Origin: Spirosoma sordidisoli
Lineage (GTDB): Bacteria > Bacteroidota > Bacteroidia > Cytophagales > Spirosomataceae
Length of the DNA stretch: 64,000 bases
Assembly (NCBI RefSeq): GCF_004138325.1
Contig: NZ_SBLB01000001.1
Coordinates: forward strand, 558,001 to 622,000
Reading direction: 5' to 3'
Positions 36,839 through 43,638 of the stretch are shown piece by piece. Below the pieces are notes generated by a model. The model did not search any database, was not told where the DNA came from, and was given only the letters and a program-made list of their open reading frames with translations. The position numbers and the translations under genes are program-made. Each line of letters begins with the position of its first letter. The stretch's first letter is position 1.

Positions 36839-37288
36839 ATGCCTCTATCCGTCGGCGACCCCGCCCCCGATTTTTCCAGTACCGATCAGGCCGGCAATCC
36901 GATCCGGCTCTCCGACTACCGGGGTAAAAAAGTAGTGCTGTATTTTTATCCTAAAGATGATACGTCGGGCTGTACGGCTCAGGCCTGTAGCCTGCGCGAC
37001 AATTATGCAGACCTGCGGGCAGCCGGCTACGAAGTACTGGGAGTCAGTATCGATAACCAGACCTCACATCAGAAATTCATCAGCAAATACGACCTGCCGT
37101 TTTCGCTCGTCTCGGATACGGACAGGCAGGTTGTTGATGCCTATGGGGTTTGGCAGGAGAAATCGATGTACGGCCGAAAATACATGGGTACCGTACGCAC
37201 CACCTTCCTGATCGACGAAGCCGGTGTTATTACCGACATTATCGGCAAAGTCGATACCCGAAAGCACGCCGAACAAATTTTATCTTAA
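36839..37288 (+). CDS. bcp: Thioredoxin-dependent peroxiredoxin (BCP/PrxQ)
   Basis: The protein has 149 residues from the ATG at 36839 (MPLSVGDPAPDF); the longer frame reads the end of the spacer. Peroxidatic C45 and resolving C50 lie in DTSGCTAQAC, the atypical 2-Cys PrxQ arrangement, followed by VLGVSIDNQTSHQKFISKYDLPF and RTTFLIDEAG. It reduces hydrogen peroxide and organic peroxides with thioredoxin. It follows the M23 gene by 52 bp and precedes the transketolase genes. Confidence 0.95.
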   Translation: MPLSVGDPAPDFSSTDQAGNPIRLSDYRGKKVVLYFYPKDDTSGCTAQACSLRDNYADLRAAGYEVLGVSIDNQTSHQKFISKYDLPFSLVSDTDRQVVDAYGVWQEKSMYGRKYMGTVRTTFLIDEAGVITDIIGKVDTRKHAEQILS

Positions 37289-37290
37289 TC

Positions 37291-37349
37291 CGGATGTCCA
37301 CGTCCGGTTTTAACACACGTTTAAAGACAGATGCGGACGTGGACATCCG
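37291..37349. repeat. Perfect 16-bp inverted repeat before the transketolase gene
   Basis: CGGATGTCCACGTCCG (37291-37306) and its exact complement (37334-37349) enclose 27 bases, filling the 71-bp spacer between bcp and the transketolase gene. The downstream arm ends 11 bases before the ATG, so in RNA the hairpin would sit over the leader. No U tract. Confidence 0.8.
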
Positions 37350-37359
37350 CGCTACGTAT

Positions 37360-38217
37360 ATGGAACTACAACAACTTGAAGGTATTGCTACCGCCGTACG
37401 GCGCGACATTCTCCGCATGGTAGCCGCAGTTAACTCAGGCCACCCGGGCGGCTCTCTGGGCTGCACCGACTTCATGGTTGCCCTCTATTTCGACATCATG
37501 CGTCGGAAGCAGGACGGAGATGGCAAACCGGTTTTCGACATGAACGGTCACGACGAAGACTTGTTCTTCCTGTCGAACGGTCACATTTCGCCCGTGTTTT
37601 ACTCGGTACTGGCCCGGGCGGGCTACTTCCCCATTTCGGAACTGGCTACATTCCGCAAACTGGATAGCCGCCTGCAGGGTCACCCAGCTACGGCCGAACA
37701 CATTCCGGGCGTTCGGATTGCTTCGGGCTCACTGGGTCAGGGCCTGTCGGTTGCCTGCGGGGCCGCCTATGCCAAAAAACTGAACGGCGACGACAAACAT
37801 GTTTATGTTCTCATGGGCGATGGCGAACAGCAGGAAGGTCAGATCTGGGAAGCAGCTCAGTTTGCCCCAAACAAAAAACTGGGTAACCTGACGGCGATCA
37901 TCGACCTCAACCACGCGCAGATTGACGGCACCACCCAGAACGTGAACGACAACCGGGATCTGGCGGCCAAGTACCGCGCGTTCGGCTGGTTTGTAGACGA
38001 GATGGAAGGTAACGACATCAGTGACGTGATCCGGACGCTTCGTAAATCGCAGGAGAACCCGGATGTGCCCACCATGATTCTGATGCACACCGAGATGGGC
38101 TTCGGCGTCGAGTACATGGTTGGTAATTACAAATGGCACGGTACGGCTCCCAACGCCGACCAGCTGCAGCAAGCCCTCAACGGCCTGCCGCTGTCCATTG
38201 GCGTTACCGATTATTGA
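37360..38217 (+). CDS. Transketolase, N-terminal subunit
   Basis: The protein has 285 residues from the ATG at 37360 (MELQQLEGIATAVRRDILRM). It carries the thiamine-diphosphate domain: AVNSGHPGGSLGCTDFMVAL, GSLGQGLSVACGAAYAKKL, VYVLMGDGEQQEGQIWEAA and IIDLNHAQIDG. It is half of a split transketolase, as is usual in Bacteroidota; the C-terminal half follows 137 bp downstream. The pair moves two-carbon ketol units in the pentose phosphate pathway. An upstream ATG (37294) would place the start inside the hairpin and is rejected. Confidence 0.95.
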   Translation: MELQQLEGIATAVRRDILRMVAAVNSGHPGGSLGCTDFMVALYFDIMRRKQDGDGKPVFDMNGHDEDLFFLSNGHISPVFYSVLARAGYFPISELATFRKLDSRLQGHPATAEHIPGVRIASGSLGQGLSVACGAAYAKKLNGDDKHVYVLMGDGEQQEGQIWEAAQFAPNKKLGNLTAIIDLNHAQIDGTTQNVNDNRDLAAKYRAFGWFVDEMEGNDISDVIRTLRKSQENPDVPTMILMHTEMGFGVEYMVGNYKWHGTAPNADQLQQALNGLPLSIGVTDY

Positions 38218-38323
38218 GTCTTGACATAGCCGAACAGCTTGCCGGGAAGGCGTTCTGTTCGACTATCGATGCGATTCTATCCCGCTCATCACCCTGCCAA
38301 CCCTCGCTTCGGCGAACTAACAC

Positions 38324-38343
38324 AGACGCAACGCATTGTGTCT
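38324..38343. repeat. REP-like palindrome AGACGCAA...TTGTGTCT
   Basis: A 20-bp near-palindrome (two G-T wobbles) 12 bases before the second transketolase gene. Similar AGAGACGCAAT-type palindromes are, from memory, dispersed in several Bacteroidota and cyanobacterial genomes. Confidence 0.4.
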
Positions 38344-38354
38344 CTACAAAAACA

Positions 38355-39308
38355 ATGAAAAAATACGACTATACCGACAAAAAAGACACCCGCTCGGGCT
38401 TCGGTGCGGGTATTGCTGAGCTGGGCCGCTCAAACCCGAACGTCATTGCCCTGACCGCCGACCTGGCCGGATCGCTCAAACTCGAAACGTTCATCAAAGA
38501 ATATCCCGAGCGCTTCGTACAGTGTGGCATCGCCGAGGCTAACATGATCGGTGTATCGGCTGGTCTGACCATAGGCGGCAAAATTCCCTTCGCCACCACC
38601 TTCGCTAACTTCGCCACGGGCCGCGTATACGACCAGATCCGGCAGTCGGTAGCTTACTCGAACAAGAACGTAAAGATCTGCGCTTCCCACGCGGGCCTGA
38701 CCCTGGGCGAAGACGGCGCTACCCACCAGATTCTGGAAGACCTGGGCATGATGAAAATGCTGCCCAACATGACCGTTATCAACCCCTGCGACTACAACCA
38801 GACCAAGGCCGCTACGATCGCTATTGCCGAGTATGAGGGTCCGGTCTATCTGCGCTTCGGCCGGCCGGTCATTCCGGTGTTCACCCCCGCTGACCAGAAG
38901 TTCGAAATTGGTAAAGCCTGGCATGTGAATGAAGGCGACGCGGTGTCGATTTTCTGCACAGGCCATCTGGTCTGGGAAGCCATTAAAGCGGGCGAAATCC
39001 TGAGCGAGCAGGGAATTGAAGCCGATATTGTCAATATTCACACCATCAAACCGTTAGACGAAGAGGCTATCCTGGCATCGGTACGGAAAACGGGCTGTGC
39101 GGTATCGGCCGAAGAGCATATGCTCAACGGCGGTCTGGGCGATAGCGTGGCGCAGGTACTGGCCCGCCACTTCCCGGCCCCGCTCGAATACGTGGGTGTA
39201 CACGATACCTTCGGCGAAAGCGGCACGCCCGACCAGCTGATGCAGAAATACGGTCTTACTGCCGACAAAATTGTTGAGCAGGTGAAGAAAGTAATGGCAA
39301 GAAAATAA
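38355..39308 (+). CDS. Transketolase, C-terminal subunit
   Basis: The protein has 317 residues from the ATG at 38355 (MKKYDYTDKKDTRSGFGAGI); a longer frame starting at 38133 reads back through the previous gene and spacer. It contains the pyrimidine-binding domain (ALTADLAGSL, QCGIAEANMIGVSAGLTIGGKIPF) and the C-terminal transketolase domain (CTGHLVWEAIKAGEILSEQGIEADIVNIHTIKPLD). The glutamate of GIAEANM is the catalytic residue that activates the cofactor. It completes the split enzyme with the preceding gene. Confidence 0.95.
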   Translation: MKKYDYTDKKDTRSGFGAGIAELGRSNPNVIALTADLAGSLKLETFIKEYPERFVQCGIAEANMIGVSAGLTIGGKIPFATTFANFATGRVYDQIRQSVAYSNKNVKICASHAGLTLGEDGATHQILEDLGMMKMLPNMTVINPCDYNQTKAATIAIAEYEGPVYLRFGRPVIPVFTPADQKFEIGKAWHVNEGDAVSIFCTGHLVWEAIKAGEILSEQGIEADIVNIHTIKPLDEEAILASVRKTGCAVSAEEHMLNGGLGDSVAQVLARHFPAPLEYVGVHDTFGESGTPDQLMQKYGLTADKIVEQVKKVMARK

Positions 39309-39310
39309 GA

Positions 39311-39400
39311 TTTTCGGTGGTTGGTGTTCGGTTCACGGACAGGCCTTCAGACGCCAGTTTGCGGTAGTACCCGCCCAGACCGAACACCAGACACCGAAAA
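39311..39400. repeat. 22-bp inverted repeat after the transketolase genes
   Basis: Arms 39311-39332 and 39379-39400 match at 20 of 22 positions (TTTTCGGTG...TGTTCGGT against ACCGAACACCA...CACCGAAAA) around a 46-base loop. It occupies nearly the whole spacer before the sigma-factor gene. Could terminate or separate the two units. Confidence 0.75.
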
Positions 39401-39409
39401 GTCAGCACA

Positions 39410-39982
39410 ATGACAGACGAAGAACTCCTAGCCAAGTTTAAGGACCCGTCGAGCCGGAACTACGCCTTTAATCTGCTGATACGTAAGTACCAGCAGAAAA
39501 TTTATTGGCACGTCCGGAAGATGGTTATTGACCATGACGATGCCGACGATCTGGTACAGGAGACATTTATTAAAGTCTGGAATAGCCTGGAACAGTTTCG
39601 GGGTGACAGTCAGTTATATACATGGATATATCGGATTGCCACCAACGAGTGCCTGAACTTCCTCAACAAGAAACGCCGGCGTTTTTTTCTGCCCATCGGT
39701 GATGTAGAGGGTGAGTTGATGGAGAAGCTGGAGAGTAATGCCGATTACGTGACGTCGGGCAACGAGCTGAGTGGCGAAGAAGTACAGCTCAAACTACAGA
39801 AAGCCCTGCTCAAACTCCCTGACAAGCAACGGTTGGTATTTAATATGAAGTACTTCGACGACATGAAGTACGAAGAAATTTCAGAAATTACCGGAACATC
39901 GGTTGGCGCACTGAAAGCGTCGTATCACCTCGCCGTCAAAAAAATCGAGGATTATCTGACGAAAACCGATACAACTGATTAA
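39410..39982 (+). CDS. ECF-type RNA polymerase sigma factor
   Basis: The protein has 190 residues with a sigma-70 region 2 (about 20-90: LIRKYQQKIYWHVRKMVIDHDDADDLVQETFIKVWNSLEQF, TWIYRIATNECLNFLNKKRR) and region 4 (about 125-180: ALLKLPDKQRLVFNMKYFDDMKYEEISEITGTSVGALKASYHLAVKKIEDYL). Length and spacing fit ECF factors. A small membrane protein downstream looks like its anti-sigma factor, and a Spy-like periplasmic protein is the third gene, suggesting an envelope-stress circuit. Confidence 0.92.
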   Translation: MTDEELLAKFKDPSSRNYAFNLLIRKYQQKIYWHVRKMVIDHDDADDLVQETFIKVWNSLEQFRGDSQLYTWIYRIATNECLNFLNKKRRRFFLPIGDVEGELMEKLESNADYVTSGNELSGEEVQLKLQKALLKLPDKQRLVFNMKYFDDMKYEEISEITGTSVGALKASYHLAVKKIEDYLTKTDTTD

Positions 39983-40049
39983 ACCTGAACGCAAACCAGC
40001 TGTCCAACACCCGATACAACCTAAATTGTGTGCAACCTACACAAAGGCC

Positions 40050-40514
40050 ATGAACGACAAGAATTTATACCGGCTCGACGAACTTCCACCGGAGCATCCG
40101 CTCCGGCAACCGCCTTTTACGGCTCCCGACGGCTATTTTGACGCGTTGCCCTCGCGGGTACAGGCCCGCCTGGCCCAGCGCTCAAAGCCAGCTTTTACCA
40201 TCAGCTGGTCGTGGCAACGGACAGCCGCTACGCTGGCAGGCGCCAGCCTGATTGCTGTGCTGGTATGGCAAACGCTACCCGAACGGCAGGAATCGCTGGG
40301 CAGTGAAGCCCTGGCGGGTGTAGGCAAAGAAACCATTGCGGCTTACCTCGACGAACAGGGGATCGATCCGTATGAACTGGCCGACAGCGACCAGATTCAT
40401 TCGTCGATGGGTAACGATACCACCGCCATCCAGTACCTGAATGTTCGGCCGGATGACATTCAGCAACTTATTGATGAACAGAATGTTCGGGAGTCGACCA
40501 AACTTGGCTCCTGA
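40050..40514 (+). CDS. Putative membrane anti-sigma factor
   Basis: The protein has 154 residues from the ATG at 40050 (MNDKNLYRLDELPPEHPLRQPPF), with one transmembrane helix (about 59-75, AATLAGASLIAVLVW), a cytoplasmic N-terminus with TAPDGYFDALPSRVQARL and an acidic periplasmic tail. The FTAPDGYFDALPSRV block recurs in Bacteroidota genes found directly after ECF sigma factors. No zinc-binding HxxxCxxC motif, so it would be a non-ZAS anti-sigma; the role is inferred from position. Its TGA overlaps the next ATG (TGATG), showing translational coupling. Confidence 0.7.
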   Translation: MNDKNLYRLDELPPEHPLRQPPFTAPDGYFDALPSRVQARLAQRSKPAFTISWSWQRTAATLAGASLIAVLVWQTLPERQESLGSEALAGVGKETIAAYLDEQGIDPYELADSDQIHSSMGNDTTAIQYLNVRPDDIQQLIDEQNVRESTKLGS

Positions 40515-40975
40515 TGACTATGGCTATTTCTACGACTATGAAATTGAAATGGATAAGCTGGATCATCGGCCTGATGCTTACGGCCCAGGTTGCTTCAGCA
40601 CAAAATGACCCCAACGGGCGCCAGAAGATCGAAGCAGCCAAAATTGGTATGATCACGAATCGGCTGAACCTGACTACCGATCAGGCGCCACAGTTCTGGG
40701 CCGTATATAACGAGTACAACGCCAAAAAGCAGGAGCTGAACCGCCGGATCAGGCAGCTCCGCAACGAACCGGCCCGTAACAACCTGAGCGATGACCAGCT
40801 GAAAAATGGCCTGCGGGAGGTAAACGCAACCCGCCAGAAACTGGCCGATCTTGATCAGGAGTATATGGACCGGTTTCTGAAGGTGATCAGCGCGGCCCAG
40901 CTGAACGAACTGTACCGGACCGAGCAGGCATTTAACAAGATGCTGCTCAACCAGTTGAACAATCAGAATAACTAG
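40514..40975 (+). CDS. Spy/CpxP-like periplasmic protein
   Basis: The protein has 153 residues with a signal peptide (cleavage after about residue 29, ASAQ). The mature part is all-helical and highly charged: KIGMITNRLNLTTDQAPQFWAVYNEYNAKKQELNRRIRQLRN and DLDQEYMDRFLKVISAAQLNELYRTEQAFNKML. This resembles the LTxxQ helices of Spy/CpxP-type chaperones, with LTTDQ and SAAQL as the two motif positions. Third gene of the ECF unit, likely an output or feedback component of envelope stress. A terminator follows. Confidence 0.75.
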   Translation: MTMAISTTMKLKWISWIIGLMLTAQVASAQNDPNGRQKIEAAKIGMITNRLNLTTDQAPQFWAVYNEYNAKKQELNRRIRQLRNEPARNNLSDDQLKNGLREVNATRQKLADLDQEYMDRFLKVISAAQLNELYRTEQAFNKMLLNQLNNQNN

Positions 40976-41009
40976 ACGCGCATCGGCCTCTTCAGGTGTA
41001 TACATACAG

Positions 41010-41045
41010 CAAGGCCCGGTTTGCCAGTGAGCAGACCGGGCCTTG
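41010..41045 (+). terminator. Hairpin between the convergent ECF and toast-rack units
   Basis: CAAGGCCCGGT (41010-41020) pairs with ACCGGGCCTTG (41035-41045); inner bases TGC/GCA extend the fold. Only a short T run follows, so intrinsic termination may be moderate. Confidence 0.7.
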
Positions 41046-41064
41046 TTTATGAAGAAGCTCCCGT

Positions 41065-42084
41065 TTAGTAGCGCACCACCTTGAAGCTTGACACCCCGCC
41101 GTCGAAACGGATGAGCATTTTCTTCTTGGCGGCATCATAGCCAGGGCTGACGTATTCGCCATCGCCCACGCTGGTAAAATCGTCCAGCCGTTCGATGTTT
41201 AAGGCACCATCCTTTTTGATCCGGCAGCCCACCCCTTTCGGTACGTGAACGGTTACCGAAGCAGCGCCTACATCGAGTTTCACATCGGCCTGATCGGCTT
41301 TGTCGCCCAGTTTCAGGTCAAGGTCGGCAGCTCCAACGCCTACTTTCAGGCTCTTGACGGCATACGCACTCAGATCAAGATCTCCCTGCCCGGCGCCCAG
41401 CGCTACGTCCATCGACCAGACGGGTTTCGCGTTGAGGTGAATATCGACGCGATTGTCGAATTCGCCATCTTTCAGGTTTATGTGCTGATCCTCGTCTGTG
41501 GGCTTCAGTTCAATGGTTGGAATCCGGGTCGTGGCGTCCCGGTCAACCGTCATCGAGTAGGTACCCTGGTGTTGCTTCGTATCGGCTTTGATCAGTTCGG
41601 CGGTCGGGTCACCGATGGTGAACCGACCCGCCCCACCCGCTAGTTTCAGTACGGCCTCCCGCGTGTCGGCATCCATCGACTCCGTAAATGTATTCGACTG
41701 AACCGAGTTCCCGTCCGACTGCCGGCGATCCCGCTCCGAGCGGTAATCGTCTTCGTTATCGTCATCGGCCGAGCGGTTGTCGTCGTCATCGTCGTCGTTA
41801 TCGCGGTGCCAGCGGAAGTTATACTCATCCCGATCGCGATCGTGGGCAAAGAATCCGAAGAGCGTTGTGGGCACGGCGACGCCCAGCATGACGGTCGTTA
41901 CAAACGCAGCCGAACTGCCACGCCGTTCGAGAATCAGGTTGACACCGGCCAGAATAAGCAGCACTGGCCATAGGTCGACCAGCGAATGCCAGTCTACATC
42001 GAGCCATCCTGCGTTTCGGGCCAGGAACAGCACCCCCAGCGTGAGCAGAAAAATGCCCCAGAACAATCCATTATGGCGTCGCAT
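41065..42084 (-). CDS. LiaF-like membrane protein with acidic linker and toast-rack domain
   Basis: The protein has 339 residues. Residues 5-78 hold four short hydrophobic helices (LFWGIFLLTLGVLFLAR, LWPVLLILAGVNLIL) of the LiaI/LiaF transmembrane type. Then comes a very acidic low-complexity linker (about 90-120) with seven consecutive Asp-rich positions and alternate Arg, encoded by CGTCGT/CATCGT repeats. The C-terminal 200 residues are a beta-solenoid of repeats (GAGQGDLDLSAYAVKSLKVGVGAADLDLKLG), the 'toast-rack'/DUF4097-like fold. LiaF-family proteins act in cell-envelope stress signalling. It lies 2 bp after the PspC gene. Confidence 0.82.
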   Translation of the reverse strand: MRRHNGLFWGIFLLTLGVLFLARNAGWLDVDWHSLVDLWPVLLILAGVNLILERRGSSAAFVTTVMLGVAVPTTLFGFFAHDRDRDEYNFRWHRDNDDDDDDNRSADDDNEDDYRSERDRRQSDGNSVQSNTFTESMDADTREAVLKLAGGAGRFTIGDPTAELIKADTKQHQGTYSMTVDRDATTRIPTIELKPTDEDQHINLKDGEFDNRVDIHLNAKPVWSMDVALGAGQGDLDLSAYAVKSLKVGVGAADLDLKLGDKADQADVKLDVGAASVTVHVPKGVGCRIKKDGALNIERLDDFTSVGDGEYVSPGYDAAKKKMLIRFDGGVSSFKVVRY

Positions 42085-42086
42085 GG

Positions 42087-42563
42087 TTATAAATCGGTAT
42101 TCGGGTGGTTCGGATTATTGGTATTGTTAGAATCGAACGGTGTTTTGATCCGATCCTTGAAAATCAGCCACAAACCGATTGCGATCAGGATAAACGGCCA
42201 CAGATCGCCAAAGTCGATGTTGAAATAGCGGTCAAGCAGAAACAAGACGCCCAGAATAATCAGGACGGCCCCGCCAATAAGACTCCGGTCGGGCGATGCA
42301 GGCTGGTTCGGGTTGTAAGGGTTCATGGAGAAAACAGGATTTGAATACACGGTTAATTGATTGACTGACGCACCCAGTGGCTGCTTTGGCATCGCAATCC
42401 ACAGGATAATGTAAATCAGGAATGCCGGAAAGGCCGGCCAGGGAATACCGATCAGGAAAATCAGCCGCACTACGGTTCGGTTAATGCCGAAATAATGGGC
42501 TATGCCCGCACATACGCCCCCTACTATGGCTTCGTCGGCGATGCGTTCGAATCGTTTGTTCAT
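42087..42563 (-). CDS. PspC-domain membrane protein with LiaI-like tail
   Basis: The protein has 158 residues: a PspC domain (about 1-62, RIADEAIVGGVCAGIAHYFGINRTVVRLIFLI) with one amphipathic and one transmembrane helix, then a second hydrophobic pair (about 100-140, LIGGAVLIILGVLFLLDRYFNIDFGDLWPFILIAIGLWLIF) of LiaI/DUF5668 type. PspC senses or transmits inner-membrane stress. It forms a two-gene unit with the toast-rack protein (2-bp gap). Confidence 0.88.
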   Translation of the reverse strand: MNKRFERIADEAIVGGVCAGIAHYFGINRTVVRLIFLIGIPWPAFPAFLIYIILWIAMPKQPLGASVNQLTVYSNPVFSMNPYNPNQPASPDRSLIGGAVLIILGVLFLLDRYFNIDFGDLWPFILIAIGLWLIFKDRIKTPFDSNNTNNPNHPNTDL

Positions 42564-42689
42564 GGCTTCTAGTGTCTAAAACCACTGTAAACGTAGCAGG
42601 TTGGCAGGATGTGTGGAAACGGAACTGGACAGATGGACGCGGCTATTGATGGAAGTATGTTTTCAATGATAGTAGGTTATGCATAGTAG

Positions 42690-43310
42690 CTAATCGACCT
42701 CAATCGTTTCCAGAATATCCATCAGCTCCCCAAACTCCCGGTTGCCCGGCCGCTCTTCATCACCACCACGCAGGGCTATACCTTTCACCGGCAGCTCCGC
42801 CAGCAGCTGATGAACATTATCCGCCGAAATGCCGGTGCCCAGCAGTAGCGGATACCGAACGGCCAGTTGTTGAATGGCTTTTTTCAGATCCTCATCGAAA
42901 TGAACATGGTCGGGACTTTCGAGCAGGACATATTCGGCACCGGCCGCGCCCGATTGAACCAGCGCATCGAGCTGATCGAGGGTTAACTGCGACAGGTCGG
43001 CCCGCAGGATCAGCGGTTTGTCGAACGTGCTCAGGTAAGGCAGTATGGCGGCTTCGTCGATCTGAAGCAGATCGGGCTGGTAGGCCTCCAGCAGCTGTTC
43101 AATTATGTCGGGATCGCTGGAGCGGGTCTCACCAACGATCTGTACACCGGCCACCCACGACCGTATTTCCGCAAATTTTTTGGGGTCGATATAGTCGGGA
43201 GAGTCGGCATCCATGGAGAAGCCCAGGAAATCGACACCCATGCCGGCGCAGTAGCGGGCATCGCTCAGGTTGGTAACGTTAGAAATCTTTACGAGTGTTT
43301 GCAGAGCCAT
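42690..43310 (-). CDS. TrpF-like TIM-barrel protein lacking phosphoribosylanthranilate isomerase catalytic residues
   Basis: The protein has 206 residues from the ATG at 43310 (MALQTLVKISNVTNLSDARYC); the 62-residue upstream extension reads promoter DNA of the divergent permease. The barrel resembles TrpF, but the KICGIT motif is KISNVT, so the catalytic cysteine is S10. The LQLHG motif is LQIDE, the general-acid LLD position is LLE (E131), and the GGTG phosphate loop is not recognisable; GTGISADNVHQLL is retained. I therefore infer a paralogue with a changed or lost reaction. No other trp gene is in the window. Confidence 0.75.
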   Translation of the reverse strand: MALQTLVKISNVTNLSDARYCAGMGVDFLGFSMDADSPDYIDPKKFAEIRSWVAGVQIVGETRSSDPDIIEQLLEAYQPDLLQIDEAAILPYLSTFDKPLILRADLSQLTLDQLDALVQSGAAGAEYVLLESPDHVHFDEDLKKAIQQLAVRYPLLLGTGISADNVHQLLAELPVKGIALRGGDEERPGNREFGELMDILETIEVD

Positions 43311-43417
43311 ATGACCGGTTTTCGGTTTACACGTTGACAGTTGGGGCGCTAAGTTAGGGCGAGTCGGTCTTGATCCTGCGTTTCTGACCGCTGGAAATGT
43401 TCGCTGGCGGACGTTAT

Positions 43418-43435
43418 CTGTACGATTCCGGACAG
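43418..43435 (+). promoter_or_regulatory. Enhancer-like inverted repeat upstream of FtsX permease 1
   Basis: CTGTACG-ATTC-CGGACAG is a 7-bp inverted repeat with one mismatch. A weaker copy (TGTTCG-CTGG-CGGACG, 43398-43413) lies exactly 21 bp upstream. The centre is about 62 bp before the GG of the sigma-54-like -24 box. Confidence 0.5.
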
Positions 43436-43487
43436 TAATCCAAAAGCTTTTCGTCGTTTCAGCGCGCTCAGTCCCCTTCGCCTTGCC

Positions 43488-43502
43488 TGGCATCACATTT
43501 GA
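43488..43502 (+). promoter_or_regulatory. Sigma-54-like promoter of FtsX permease 1
   Basis: TGGCATCACATTTGA has the GG dinucleotide of a -24 box followed after ten bases by GA where sigma-54 normally has GC. The same variant (TGGCA-N2-ACATTTGA) stands before the PadR/permease 2 unit at 46240, which supports a real element despite the -12 mismatch. Confidence 0.45.
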
Positions 43503-43638
43503 TCAACAAAGCCTATAGCAACACTAACTACTTGAACAGGCTGTTCCGGAGGGGTTCGACAACGCGGGTTTGCCTGTCGTAACCAAAGTCCCCCTCTCGT
43601 TCGCCAGGCTGCCGGACCCGTTTTACCCACGTCCTCTT

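Larger units (their letters stand above)
43311..43638. other. 328-bp regulatory spacer with sigma-54-like control region
   Basis: Non-coding gap between the divergent TrpF-like and permease genes. It contains the inverted repeats at 43398-43413 and 43418-43435 and the sigma-54-like promoter at 43488-43502 described separately. Confidence 0.6.

Noticed and set aside
43311-43496. Longer N-terminus (62 residues) for the TrpF-like protein
   Set aside because: Would cover the inverted repeats and sigma-54-like promoter of the divergent gene; residues lack family similarity.
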